Part shown: piece after piece, positions 7,245-15,182 of the stretch
Layout of the letters: every line of letters starts with the position of its first letter
Numbering within the stretch: the stretch's first letter is position 1
NCBI GenBank assembly: GCA_021647265.1
Contig: JAKIVA010000049.1
Location: 1 to 18,712 of the forward strand
Direction: 5' to 3'
DNA from: Lutibacter sp.
GTDB lineage: Bacteria > Bacteroidota > Bacteroidia > Flavobacteriales > Flavobacteriaceae
DNA length: 18,712 nt
The notes under the pieces: generated by a model
Told to the model about the DNA's origin: nothing
The model's database searches: none
Seen by the model: only the letters and a program-made list of their open reading frames with translations
Made by a program: the position numbers and the translations under genes

Positions 7245-7655
7245 ATGGGAATGCTTAAAGAATTTAAAGATTTTGCAATGAAGGGAAATCTTGTTGATAT
7301 TGCAGTAGGTTTTGTAATGGGTGCTGCTTTTAAAAGTGTTGTAACTTCATTTACAGGAGGTGTAGTATCTCCACTTATTGGATTGATTTTTAATTCAGAT
7401 TTCAAAGATTTAAAATATATTATTGAAGATGGAGTTGCAGATGAAGCAGGAAAAGTTGTTGGTGAAGTTGCCGTACTTTATGGAGATTTTATAACAAACG
7501 TTATTGATTTTATTATTGTGGCTTTTGTAATGTTTATGATTATAAAAGGTATTAATAAAACTAAGAAAAAAGAAGAGCCGGCTCCAGAAGCACCAAAAGG
7601 ACCTTCTCAAGAAGATTTATTAACTGAAATAAGAGATTTATTATCTAAAAAGTAA
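7245..7655 (+). CDS. mscL: Large-conductance mechanosensitive channel
   Basis: A 136-residue inner-membrane channel that opens under membrane tension to release solutes during hypo-osmotic shock. It has the N-terminal amphipathic helix MGMLKEFKDFAMKGN, TM1 at about residues 17-45 with the pore-lining VDIAVGFVMGAAF, a periplasmic loop, TM2 at about 79-102, and a charged C-terminal helix (SQEDLLTEIRDLLSKK) that forms the cytoplasmic bundle. It lies 58 bases after alr. The last 20 codons and the following untranslated DNA are duplicated in tandem just downstream. The gene itself is intact because its stop (7653-7655) lies in the first copy. Confidence 0.95.
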   Translation: MGMLKEFKDFAMKGNLVDIAVGFVMGAAFKSVVTSFTGGVVSPLIGLIFNSDFKDLKYIIEDGVADEAGKVVGEVAVLYGDFITNVIDFIIVAFVMFMIIKGINKTKKKEEPAPEAPKGPSQEDLLTEIRDLLSKK

Positions 7656-7786
7656 ACCAAACTTTATTTGATAAACTAAAAGGGGCTTACTAAGGACCTT
7701 CTCAAGAAGATTTATTAACTGAAATAAGAGATTTATTATCTAAAAAGTAAACCAAACTTTATTTGATAAACTAAAAGGGGCTTACT
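7597..7786 (+). repeat. Perfect 95-bp tandem duplication of the mscL 3' end
   Basis: Bases 7597-7691 and 7692-7786 are identical over all 95 positions by direct comparison. The unit covers the last codons of mscL, its stop, the short 3' untranslated region and the left arm plus first loop base of the terminator hairpin. The second copy is a non-coding remnant. Bases immediately outside the copies differ (A7596 against T7691; A7692 against G7787), so the junction shows no microhomology. Perfect identity in non-coding DNA implies a recent event or an assembly error. Confidence 0.97.
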
Positions 7787-7805
7787 GTTGTAAGCTCTTT
7801 TTTTT
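7773..7805. terminator. Intrinsic terminator after mscL, probably bidirectional
   Basis: AAAAGGGGCTTAC (7773-7785), loop TGTT (7786-7789) and GTAAGCTCTTTT pair as a long stem with two G-T wobbles, followed by a run of T. The A-run on the other side allows it to serve the convergent MOSC gene, whose stop at 7804-7806 lies in the T-run. A second left arm (7678-7690) upstream, created by the duplication, has no right arm of its own. Confidence 0.88.
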
Positions 7806-8352
7806 ATTTCTTTTTCTTTGTTTCGTAAACCTCTGATATTGTTAAAGAACCTTTACTTTTCTTTATAAGAATCAATTCATCATTTACAGCTACCCTTCCT
7901 TTTTGTAGCACCTTAAAATAAATGCCACTTTTAGTTGAATTCCAAAATTGTTTTAATATATTTTGAGTTTTAAATACAATTCCCAGTTTCATACAGGGTT
8001 GCCTTGGTTTGGTTACTTCTAATAAAACCTCGCCTAATTTATAAATATCACCTATTTGAATTTTAGTTTCTTCCAAATTTGAGATGGTTAAATTTTCACC
8101 AAACATACCATAATGCCAATCTAATTTCGGATACAATTCTTTCCAATACTTATAATGGTTCTCAGAGTAAGCATAAACAGCTTGGTTACTTCCTCCGTGA
8201 TACCTTCTATCAACCACAACATCATTCTTAACACCTTCAATATCTAAAAAAACAGGTTTATTTACTGGGAACTTAAAAATGCCTGTCTCAATAACTCTTC
8301 CTTTATAATTTAGGATCTTTTTCTCTCCAATATTAACAGAGATTACCTTCAT
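7804..8352 (-). CDS. MOSC-domain protein (YiiM-like)
   Basis: A 182-residue cytosolic protein of the MOSC family, a fold shared with the C-terminus of molybdenum-cofactor sulfurases and with enzymes that handle N-hydroxylated compounds. Visible hallmarks are DRRYHGGSNQAVYAYS (residues 48-63), GMFGENLT (82-89) and the conserved Cys120 in PRQPCMKLG, followed by a GIYFKVLQKG segment. This matches stand-alone YiiM-type proteins. Its ATG overlaps the GH3 stop in an ATGA, so it is the last gene of a coupled three-gene operon. The natural substrate is not evident, and no molybdopterin genes are nearby. Confidence 0.87.
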   Translation of the reverse strand: MKVISVNIGEKKILNYKGRVIETGIFKFPVNKPVFLDIEGVKNDVVVDRRYHGGSNQAVYAYSENHYKYWKELYPKLDWHYGMFGENLTISNLEETKIQIGDIYKLGEVLLEVTKPRQPCMKLGIVFKTQNILKQFWNSTKSGIYFKVLQKGRVAVNDELILIKKSKGSLTISEVYETKKKK

Positions 8353-9845
8353 TTTAATTTAAATTTAGAAAGTTCATTGGCTATTTTTCTGTCATTTGAT
8401 AACCTAGGCACTTTGTTTTGTCCCCCTAATTTTCCTACAGATTTCATATAACTATTAAAGCCTCCTTTTTCAATAGCTGTAATTTTTAATGGTTGTAATA
8501 TTTTTCCCTCTATTAAATCTAAATAATAACTATTTTGCTGTTGCATTGAAGTATCTAATTTAACAGTAAAATCATTTAAATCTTTTGGTTTATTTTCAAA
8601 TTCAATAAACCATTCGTGATAAGGCAACCCATTTTCTGGAGTAATTTGGGGAGCTACTGTAAATTCGGTAATAATAATGTTTGTATTTATAGTATTTTCA
8701 TTGATAGCTTGTTCAACTTCTTTCCCTATAACGTGTTCTCCAAAAGCAGAAATAAAATGTTTTATTCTTCCTGTTACTCTTATCCTTGGCGGATTTAATG
8801 AAACAAACTCAATGGTATCTCCAATATTATACCCCCAAAGACCGGCATTGGTGTTTAAAATTAGCACATAATTCACTCCAACTTTTACATCAGCTAAAGA
8901 AATTCTTGTAGGGTTTTCATCAAAAAATTCTTCAGAAGGAATAAACTCATAAAACATACCATTATCAATCAATAACATCATTCCTTTTTCGTTTTGAGAA
9001 TCTTGAAAAGCAATGAACCCTTCAGATGCAGGATATAATTCTATGGTATCTACTTTTCTCCCTATTAAGTCTTCAAATTTATTTCTGTAAGGTTCAAAAT
9101 TAACGCCGCCATAAACAAATAAGTTAAAATTAGGGAAAATTTCACCCACTTTTTTCCCAGTTCTTTCTATCAGTTTTTCAAAATACATTTGCACCCAAGA
9201 AGGAATTCCACTAATCAATGTCATATTCTCATTAATTGTTTCATCAACTATGGCCTCAACTTTTGCTTCCCAATCTTCAATACAATTTGTTTCCCAACTT
9301 GGGAGTCTATTTTTAATTAAATATTGCGGAACATAATGTGCGGATATACCTGAAAGACGACCTATTTTTATACCGTTTTGTTCGTTTAATTCAGGACTTC
9401 CTTGTAAAAAAATCATTTTACCATTTACAAAAGATGTTTTTTTAGTTTCAGCAATGTATAAAAGTAGAGCATTGCGGGCTGCACTTATGTGCGTTGGCAT
9501 AGATTCTTTCGTTAATGGAATGTATTTAGCTCCTGAAGTTGTTCCTGATGTTTTTGCAAAATACAATGGTTTTCCTTTCCATAAAATATTAGGTTCTCCT
9601 GCTACAACTTTTTCTACATAGGGTTTAAGCGCTTCATAATCACGAATAGGGACTTGTTTTTTAAAATCTTTGTATGATTTTATACTACTAAAATTATGAT
9701 CTTTTCCAAATACCGTTCCCTTAGCATTTTTAATTAAGTTTTTAAAAACTTCTTGCTGAACTTTTATAGCATTGTTGCTTTTTTTATAAAATTTTGCAGC
9801 AATTTGCTTTGCAAATGGTTTTGCTAAAATTGATTTAATACTCAT
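8349..9845 (-). CDS. GH3-family acyl-adenylating protein
   Basis: A 498-residue member of the GH3 branch of the adenylate-forming superfamily. In plants the family joins amino acids to jasmonate or auxin; the bacterial members have no established substrate. The ATP-binding loop is TSGTTSGAKYIP (residues 99-110), the adenine-binding segment is YPASEGFIAF, and the C-terminal hinge region includes YNIGDTIEF and RIRVTGRIKHFISAFGEHV. Length and motifs are complete, so it is probably active. It sits 2 bases after the M23 peptidase gene and overlaps the MOSC gene by 4 bases. A hormone role is not implied; amide bond formation between a carboxylic acid and an amine is the reasonable guess. Confidence 0.87.
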   Translation of the reverse strand: MSIKSILAKPFAKQIAAKFYKKSNNAIKVQQEVFKNLIKNAKGTVFGKDHNFSSIKSYKDFKKQVPIRDYEALKPYVEKVVAGEPNILWKGKPLYFAKTSGTTSGAKYIPLTKESMPTHISAARNALLLYIAETKKTSFVNGKMIFLQGSPELNEQNGIKIGRLSGISAHYVPQYLIKNRLPSWETNCIEDWEAKVEAIVDETINENMTLISGIPSWVQMYFEKLIERTGKKVGEIFPNFNLFVYGGVNFEPYRNKFEDLIGRKVDTIELYPASEGFIAFQDSQNEKGMMLLIDNGMFYEFIPSEEFFDENPTRISLADVKVGVNYVLILNTNAGLWGYNIGDTIEFVSLNPPRIRVTGRIKHFISAFGEHVIGKEVEQAINENTINTNIIITEFTVAPQITPENGLPYHEWFIEFENKPKDLNDFTVKLDTSMQQQNSYYLDLIEGKILQPLKITAIEKGGFNSYMKSVGKLGGQNKVPRLSNDRKIANELSKFKLK

Positions 9846-9847
9846 AT

Positions 9848-10717
9848 TTATTCAAAATCGATGTAGTTAGTTGGATCTACTGGATAACCTTCGTTCCAAA
9901 GTTCAAAATGTAAATGTGGCCCCGTGCTAAATTCGCCTGTATTCCCAGCTGAAGCTATTACTTCTCCTGATTTTACCAAATCACCTTGTTGTTTGTGCAA
10001 TGCTGTGTTGTGTTTATAAACAGAGATAAAACCTCCAGTATGTTCAATTATTATAACATGCCCAGTATCTGCAGTCCATTCAGCAAAAATAACAGTACCA
10101 TCGGCAATTGATTTTACTGGTGTGCCCATTTCAACTGCTATATCAACGGCAAAGTGTTTCTTTTCTGGATTATATCCATCTGTAATTGTTCCAGAAACAG
10201 GTGCGAAAAACACTATTTCAGCTCCTTTAGTTGCCTGATTAAAAATACTATACCTATCTGTTCTTTCTACTTCTTGTCTAAACTCTAAATCCTCATCTGA
10301 AGGATCTAAATTAATGGTATCTTTATCATAGTGAATTGATTGTAAAACTGAATCTTTATCAAATTGCACATCAGATATTTCTCCTGTGAGTAATTCTCTC
10401 ACTTTTTCAATATACACATTGTTAACTTTTAGTACCTGTTCTAAAGAATCTACTTTATACACTAACTGAGTAGCCTCTTTTTTTAATTTAATTGAAGAAT
10501 AACCCGGAATATATTCCCTCAAAGGTGTAAAAGCAATTAAAAAAATAGTCCCTACAATTAACAAAACTGAAAATAACCCACCTAAAATAAATACATTTAA
10601 TCTGGTTAATTTAAAGGATATTTTTTCTTCAAAAGTGTCTTCATTTAATATTACCAAGCGGTATTTACTAATTAATTTCTCTCTGAATTTCCCTTTATTT
10701 TTAGGTGTTTTAGCCAT
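9848..10717 (-). CDS. Membrane-anchored M23-family metallopeptidase
   Basis: A 289-residue LytM/M23 zinc endopeptidase, probably cutting peptidoglycan cross-links or helping cell-wall remodelling. Residues 1-40 are basic and cytoplasmic, one membrane segment lies at about 42-63, a helical stretch at about 76-112 may be a coiled coil, and the M23 domain fills about 166-286. The zinc ligands are all present: His188 and Asp192 (KKHFAVD) and His268-Leu-His270 (GPHLHFE), so it should be active, unlike degenerate M23 regulators. It heads the operon with GH3 and MOSC genes (2-base gap). The family is common in Bacteroidota with this single-anchor layout. Confidence 0.92.
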   Translation of the reverse strand: MAKTPKNKGKFREKLISKYRLVILNEDTFEEKISFKLTRLNVFILGGLFSVLLIVGTIFLIAFTPLREYIPGYSSIKLKKEATQLVYKVDSLEQVLKVNNVYIEKVRELLTGEISDVQFDKDSVLQSIHYDKDTINLDPSDEDLEFRQEVERTDRYSIFNQATKGAEIVFFAPVSGTITDGYNPEKKHFAVDIAVEMGTPVKSIADGTVIFAEWTADTGHVIIIEHTGGFISVYKHNTALHKQQGDLVKSGEVIASAGNTGEFSTGPHLHFELWNEGYPVDPTNYIDFE

Positions 10718-10731
10718 AATTTAATTTCAAA

Positions 10732-10739
10732 CAAATATA
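10732..10739 (-). promoter_or_regulatory. Putative -7 element for the M23-GH3-MOSC operon
   Basis: On the minus strand this is TATATTTG, an exact TAnnTTTG match 14 bases before the peptidase ATG. The nearest TTG upstream is about 25 bases away, longer than the usual 19-20, so only the -7 part is supported. It implies a very short leader. Confidence 0.42.
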
Positions 10740-10805
10740 CAACGAAATTTTATTTAAATAATTTCAATTTACCTGTTCGTACATGTTAAAAATTCATTAA
10801 AGTTC

Positions 10806-11384
10806 TTATTTATAAAAATTCATTTCATCAATGTATTTCCATACATCGCATGGTAACATTGTACTGATATCTTTACATTCTTTTATTGATTTTCTAATAA
10901 AGGTTGAAGAAATTTGGACAACTGGGGCATTTATTTTATGAACTTTAGTATGATTTAAAAGTTTATGTTCAACTTTCCCTTCGGAAATTCTTGGATACAC
11001 ATATAATTCGTAATTTTCCAATATTACTTCATGATTTTTCCATTTGTGAAACCCCTTTAAATTGTCTTCACCCATAATTAAACAAAACTGCTTGTTTGGA
11101 TATTTCTCCTCAATATGTACCAACGTATCTATTGTATAATTGGGTTGTTTTAAATTAAATTCAATAGTAGATGTTTTTAATTTTGGATAATTTTCAACAG
11201 CAATATTAGCAACTGCCAATCTGTGGTAATTTCCTAACATAGATGTTTTTTGTTTAAAAGGGCTTTGTGGTGTTATTACAAACCAAACCTCCTTTAAATC
11301 CGAAAATTCTACCATGTAATTCCCAATAATCATATGGCCAACATGAATTGGATTGAAGGTTCCAAAAAACAATCCTATTTTCAT
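10806..11384 (-). CDS. nadD: Nicotinate-nucleotide adenylyltransferase
   Basis: A 192-residue cytosolic enzyme that joins nicotinate mononucleotide and ATP to give deamido-NAD, the penultimate step of NAD synthesis. The nucleotidyltransferase signature GTFNPIHVGH is at residues 8-17 with the HxGH catalytic pair, PQSPFKQK follows, and the C-terminal ISSTFIRKSI carries the second ATP-binding motif. Length is normal. The ATG overlaps the gmk stop in an ATGA, so translation is coupled, and it is the last gene of yicC-gmk-nadD, an order I recognise from flavobacteria. Confidence 0.95.
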   Translation of the reverse strand: MKIGLFFGTFNPIHVGHMIIGNYMVEFSDLKEVWFVITPQSPFKQKTSMLGNYHRLAVANIAVENYPKLKTSTIEFNLKQPNYTIDTLVHIEEKYPNKQFCLIMGEDNLKGFHKWKNHEVILENYELYVYPRISEGKVEHKLLNHTKVHKINAPVVQISSTFIRKSIKECKDISTMLPCDVWKYIDEMNFYK

Positions 11385-11956
11385 TTGTTTATAAAGTTTT
11401 TAACTGTTTTGTACGCTTCTTTTTTTGCTTCTTCTAAATTGTCATTTACTAAAATTATATCAAAATCTTGTGCATATTTCATTTCTTTCTCGGCTTTTGC
11501 AACACGTTCTTTTATTTTTTCTTCACTATCGGTATTTCTATTCCGAAGTCTGCGTTCCATTTCTTCTATTGATGGTGGCTGTACAAAAATGGCCAATGTT
11601 TGCTTTGGAAATTGTGATTTCACGTTTAAACCTCCAATAACATCTATATCAAAAATTACGTGTTTCCCTTCTTTCCATATTCTGTGAATTTCTTCTTTTA
11701 AAGTACCATAAAAATTATTGGTATAAACCTCTTCCCATTCAACAAAATCGTTATTTTTAATATGTTTATGAAAGTCCTCGAGCGAAATAAAATAATAATC
11801 TTTTCCGTCTTTTTCTGTTCCTCTTTTTTTACGAGAAGTTGCAGAAATTGAAAAGTCTAAATTTAATTCATCTTGCTCCAATAAGTAATGTACAATAGTT
11901 GTTTTACCTGAACCCGAAGGTGCAGAAAAAACGATTAGTTTACCTTCTTTTTCCAA
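11381..11956 (-). CDS. gmk: Guanylate kinase
   Basis: A 191-residue cytosolic enzyme that phosphorylates GMP to GDP with ATP. The P-loop is SAPSGSGKTT (residues 11-20), and the GMP-binding region is recognisable from SATSRKKRG and the downstream DYYFISLEDF. The only start that places the P-loop at the family's normal distance is TTG at 11954-11956; no ATG or GTG is available in frame between it and the end of yicC, 11 bases upstream. The use of TTG may reduce expression. The stop overlaps nadD by 4 bases. Confidence 0.94.
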   Translation of the reverse strand: MEKEGKLIVFSAPSGSGKTTIVHYLLEQDELNLDFSISATSRKKRGTEKDGKDYYFISLEDFHKHIKNNDFVEWEEVYTNNFYGTLKEEIHRIWKEGKHVIFDIDVIGGLNVKSQFPKQTLAIFVQPPSIEEMERRLRNRNTDSEEKIKERVAKAEKEMKYAQDFDIILVNDNLEEAKKEAYKTVKNFINK

Positions 11957-11967
11957 AATTATTATAT

Positions 11968-12825
11968 TTATAAAACGTTTAAATTTTGTTCTTTAATTTT
12001 CTCTAATTCATCTTTCATTTGAACTACTAATTTTTGCATATCTGCAAAATTAGATTTTGAACCAATAGTATTAATTTCTCTTCCTATTTCTTGGGTTATA
12101 AATCCTAATTTTTTACCATTTGATGTTTGCTCTTTTAGTTCTTTTATAAAGTAATCTAAATGATTTTTTAAACGAACTTTTTCTTCTGTAATATCTAATT
12201 TTTCAATATAATAAATAAGCTCTTGCTCAAACCTGTTTTCATCAACTTTAGTTGCTAATTCGTCAATTCCTTTTTTTAGTTTTGCTCTAACATTTTCAAT
12301 GCGTTTGGGATCTATTTCAATTACCTTATTTAATAATTCTTCAATAATAGCAATTCTCATTTCAAAATCTTTCAATAAAACTCTTCCTTCATCTGTTCTA
12401 TATAAAATTATTTCTTTTATTGTTTTATCTATTGCCTCATCTATTTTGTTCCATTCTTCTTCATCTAATTCTTCTTTTTCTGTCTTCAAAGAATCTGGTA
12501 ATCTGGCAGCTATTTTTAACAACTCTATTTCATCAGAATAAACAATATTTTTTAATTGATTTATATATTCTCTTACAACATTCTCATTTATCTTTGATGA
12601 TGCTTCGCCTCCATTATTTTCAATATAAATAGAGAAATCAATTTTCCCCCTAACTAAATTTAAAGCTAGTTTTTTTCGAATATCTAATTCTTTTTCTCTG
12701 TAATAAGAAGGAATTCGAACGTTTAAATCTAAGTTTTTACTATTTAACGATTTTAATTCAATCGTGATTTTTTTAGTTGAAAATTGCAATACGGTTTTTC
12801 CGTATCCGGTCATTGATTGTATCAT
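11968..12825 (-). CDS. yicC: YicC-family endoribonuclease-like protein
   Basis: A 285-residue protein of the YicC/YloC family, reported to have endoribonuclease activity in other bacteria. The family N-terminus MIQSMTGYGK is intact, the centre is an acidic helical region, and the C-terminal DUF1732-like domain is present, with TSNGKKLGFITQEIGREIN and GSKSNFADMQKLVVQMKDELEKI, kept here as short pieces: GKKLGFITQEIGREINT and IGSKSN. These are the most conserved parts of the family. It is the first gene of the yicC-gmk-nadD operon, 11 bases before gmk. Its biological targets are not deducible from the sequence. Confidence 0.92.
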   Translation of the reverse strand: MIQSMTGYGKTVLQFSTKKITIELKSLNSKNLDLNVRIPSYYREKELDIRKKLALNLVRGKIDFSIYIENNGGEASSKINENVVREYINQLKNIVYSDEIELLKIAARLPDSLKTEKEELDEEEWNKIDEAIDKTIKEIILYRTDEGRVLLKDFEMRIAIIEELLNKVIEIDPKRIENVRAKLKKGIDELATKVDENRFEQELIYYIEKLDITEEKVRLKNHLDYFIKELKEQTSNGKKLGFITQEIGREINTIGSKSNFADMQKLVVQMKDELEKIKEQNLNVL

Positions 12826-12843
12826 CTATTTCTAAAATTTAGG

Positions 12844-12851
12844 CAAATTTA
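12844..12851 (-). promoter_or_regulatory. Putative -7 element for yicC-gmk-nadD
   Basis: TAAATTTG on the minus strand matches TAnnTTTG exactly, 18 bases before the yicC ATG. A -33 TTG at standard spacing is not seen. Confidence 0.42.
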
Positions 12852-12917
12852 AGCATTTTATGATACGTATTATTTTTTTATACAATTGATATGTGTTTTT
12901 TTCCTAAAACTATTGTG

Positions 12918-12925
12918 TACTTTTG
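12918..12925 (+). promoter_or_regulatory. Possible relic -7 element before the glycosyltransferase pseudogene
   Basis: TACTTTTG fits TAnnTTTG and lies 27 bases before the apparent TTG start of the pseudogene. No -33 partner is visible at 19-20 bases. Confidence 0.28.
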
Positions 12926-12952
12926 TTTTTTATAACCAATTTAAACTTTGTT

Positions 12953-13499
12953 TTGAATAATATCAAGCATTTATTAGTCATTAGACTCTCTGCAATGGGT
13001 GATATTGCAATGGCAGTTCCCGTTTAAGAGCTTTTGTGGAGCAACGCCCAACTGTGAAAATCACTGTACTTTCTAAACCTTTTTTAAAGTCTTTATTTAC
13101 AAACATAAAAAATGTTACTTTTTGCGCTGCTAATGTTAATAACAAACGTAAGGGGTTTTGGGGTATTGATACGCTTTTTAAAGAACTAAATCTTATTTCA
13201 AAATTAGATTGTACGGTGAGTATGGGTTCAGGAAACGCTCATTTCTCAGCAACGCCATGCGTTAACACATTAACTATTTGGCAGTTATAAATTCTTTTAC
13301 CGGGTTTACACCTTTTAACCAGTCTTTTGAGAATGCTATTTTACCCGATTTAAAAAAGTACCCAAATATTCCCTGCTCAATTTATGGAAATAAGGTTTGT
13401 AGTGGATATGAAAATGTTATGAGAAGTATTCTCCCTGAAACTGTAATAACAAAGATTTTAAAAAAATTTACAAAATTAATATTTTTTAAGTGTGTCTAA
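12953..13499 (+). pseudogene. Decayed family 9 glycosyltransferase (heptosyltransferase-like)
   Basis: This was a GT9 protein, the family that adds heptose or similar sugars to lipopolysaccharide core. It begins HLLVIRLSAMGDIAMAVPV, then hits TAA at 13025-13027. Restoring one T in the T-run at 13023-13025 reads on as VLRAFVEQRPTVKITVLSKP up to about 13190. There LFKEL runs directly into LISKLDCTVSMGSGNAHFSA, which in relatives lies far downstream, so roughly 150 codons are deleted. A second shift occurs near 13278: restoring one G gives TIWAVINSFTGFTPFNQ in place of the family's TIWGVTHPFTGF pattern. The C-terminus (IPCSIYGNKVCSGYENVM) then runs to the TAA at 13497. A TTG start, two frameshifts and a large deletion make it non-functional. 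It occupies most of the long gap between yicC and upp. Confidence 0.9.
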
Positions 13500-13549
13500 T
13501 ATCTCAAAATTAACAATATTTATTTCGTTAAATTCTAAATTTAAAATGT

Positions 13550-13557
13550 TATTTTTG
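13550..13557 (+). promoter_or_regulatory. Putative -7 element for upp
   Basis: TATTTTTG is an exact TAnnTTTG match, 16 bases before the upp ATG. A weak TTCG about 22 bases upstream is the only -33 candidate. Confidence 0.42.
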
Positions 13558-13573
13558 TGAAAATATTATTTGT

Positions 13574-14224
13574 ATGATTGTTAACATTCTCGACACTAAA
13601 AATTCATTATTAAATAAATTTATTTCAGAAATTAGAGATGTTGTTGTTCAAAAAGATGCTATGCGTTTTAGGAGAAATATTGAACGGATTGGCGAAATTT
13701 TAGCCTATGAATTAAGTCAGTCTCTAGACTACGAAAATAAAATTGTTACCACTCCTTTAGGAACTAAAACAGTTCATATTCCTAAAAATGATATTGTTTT
13801 GTGCTCTATACTAAGAGCTGGATTACCTTTACACACAGGGCTTTTAAATTATTTTGACGATGCTGAAAATGCATTTATTTCTGCATATAGAAAACACCTT
13901 AACGGAACTGAATTTGAGATTAAAGTTGAGTACTTTGCTTCACCAAATTTAGAAGGAAAAACACTTATTTTAGCTGATCCTATGCTAGCCACAGGACAAT
14001 CAATTGTAAGTGTTTTTGAAGGGCTAAAAGAGCATGGCACACCAAAAGAAATATATTTAGCTTGTGTTATTGGTTCAACACATGCCATTGCCTTTATAAA
14101 AAAACACTTTCCTTCAACCACAAAATTATGGATAGCAACCGTTGATAATGAATTAAACGATAAAGGTTATATTATCCCTGGATTGGGTGATGCTGGCGAC
14201 TTAGCTTTTGGTGAGAAATTATAA
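13574..14224 (+). CDS. upp: Uracil phosphoribosyltransferase
   Basis: A 216-residue cytosolic salvage enzyme that converts uracil and PRPP to UMP. The PRPP loop is LILADPMLATGQS (residues 131-143), the segment SILRAGLPLHTG matches the family's SILRAG motif, and the C-terminal uracil-binding loop is YIIPGLGDAGDLAFG, the type I UPRT signature. Length and ends are normal. It is a single gene with its own putative promoter. Its last 6 bases overlap the 3' end of the convergent DUF6427-type gene, so the two transcripts run into each other. Confidence 0.95.
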   Translation: MIVNILDTKNSLLNKFISEIRDVVVQKDAMRFRRNIERIGEILAYELSQSLDYENKIVTTPLGTKTVHIPKNDIVLCSILRAGLPLHTGLLNYFDDAENAFISAYRKHLNGTEFEIKVEYFASPNLEGKTLILADPMLATGQSIVSVFEGLKEHGTPKEIYLACVIGSTHAIAFIKKHFPSTTKLWIATVDNELNDKGYIIPGLGDAGDLAFGEKL

Positions 14225-15142
14225 AAAATACACACTTATTGATATTACTAAGAACAAATACAATAGTACATTTTTAAATATTGTTGATTTACTTCTTTCT
14301 AAAAAATTTGTGATTATTATTGAGGCAGGAAATACCAAATAAAAGAATTCTACTCCGTTTTTTACTGGTGAAAAAATTATGATTACTATAGCAATAAAAA
14401 GGTGATTTATAAGTACACTCCATGAAAATTTTAAATTATTACTTATTAAAATAATTTTTGGAGTAGCCGATAAAATAGACCACAATAACACAGTTATTAA
14501 AAGTGTTATTGGCATTAAAAATTTTAATGAGCTATATGCAACAAAAGTCCACTTGAAATCGTAATTAAATCTCCCATAGAAAGTTGGCAAACTATCAAAA
14601 TAGAAACAATACGTAAAATAAATAAAAATAGGTGTTATAAACCCAACAATTGGTATCAATAAATTTTTAAAACTAACCTTTTGGTATATAAAAATTCCAA
14701 TATATATTAAAAGTATATAAAGTATACTCCAAGAGTATATCAATGTTGAAATACCAACCCAAAAAGAAGCATCAAACAATTTCATTTTAGTGTTTATTTC
14801 ACTTCTTAAGCTGTATATTTTTCGATAACTTAAGAGTAATATTATATTCGAAAAAATAATGCTATTAAAAACAATAGTTTTCGAAAAAGCTCCCAATATA
14901 AAAACAATTAAAAGCAATGCATAAGAATTATCTTGTGTGAGCTTATTTTTCTTAATAATAAAATTAACTATCAGTAAAAATAAAACATACCAGAAAAAAT
15001 AAAATGTTTTTTTAGCTAAAAACGATACAGAAAAATTATAAAAATCTTCTGTTAAAATTAAAACACAATAGTATATAAACAACAGTATAACAACACTAAA
15101 TGTAGTTATTGGTTTAGTTTTATTAAAAAAATTTGCTATCAT
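14219..15142 (-). CDS. DUF6427-type polytopic membrane protein
   Basis: A 307-residue, very hydrophobic inner-membrane protein with about nine to ten predicted membrane segments spread over its whole length, short basic loops, and no soluble domain or catalytic motif. Its start (MIANFFNKTKPITTF), its size and its place between upp and a DUF6341-type gene match the flavobacterial family annotated as DUF6427; I base this on recollection of the family, not on a search. Function unknown. It overlaps upp tail-to-tail by 6 bases and is divergent from the DUF6341-type gene with a 40-base gap. The -33 element of the neighbour's promoter lies inside or next to its first codons. Confidence 0.75.
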   Translation of the reverse strand: MIANFFNKTKPITTFSVVILLFIYYCVLILTEDFYNFSVSFLAKKTFYFFWYVLFLLIVNFIIKKNKLTQDNSYALLLIVFILGAFSKTIVFNSIIFSNIILLLSYRKIYSLRSEINTKMKLFDASFWVGISTLIYSWSILYILLIYIGIFIYQKVSFKNLLIPIVGFITPIFIYFTYCFYFDSLPTFYGRFNYDFKWTFVAYSSLKFLMPITLLITVLLWSILSATPKIILISNNLKFSWSVLINHLFIAIVIIIFSPVKNGVEFFYLVFPASIIITNFLERSKSTIFKNVLLYLFLVISISVYFL

Positions 15143-15162
15143 TACTATATTTTATACTTTTG
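15132..15162 (+). promoter_or_regulatory. Bacteroidota-type promoter for the DUF6341-trmB-atl operon
   Basis: A -33 TTTG at 15132-15135 and a -7 TACTTTTG at 15155-15162 are separated by 19 bases, the best fit in the window to the TTTG/TAnnTTTG promoter read by the Bacteroidota primary sigma factor. It lies 20 bases before the ATG. The -33 part is just before and overlaps the region of the divergent gene's start codon (ATG at 15140-15142). Confidence 0.65.
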
Positions 15163-15182
15163 CCTGTAAATATAATTAAGAT

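Noticed and set aside
7692..7786. Second copy of the mscL 3' end as a separate small gene
   Set aside because: It has no start codon or upstream frame; it is only the duplicated tail of mscL.
13036..13290. Two separate small genes at 13036-13290 and 13278-13499
   Set aside because: Together with the segment from 12953 they align, in order, to one family 9 glycosyltransferase with two frameshifts and a deletion, so they are pieces of one pseudogene.
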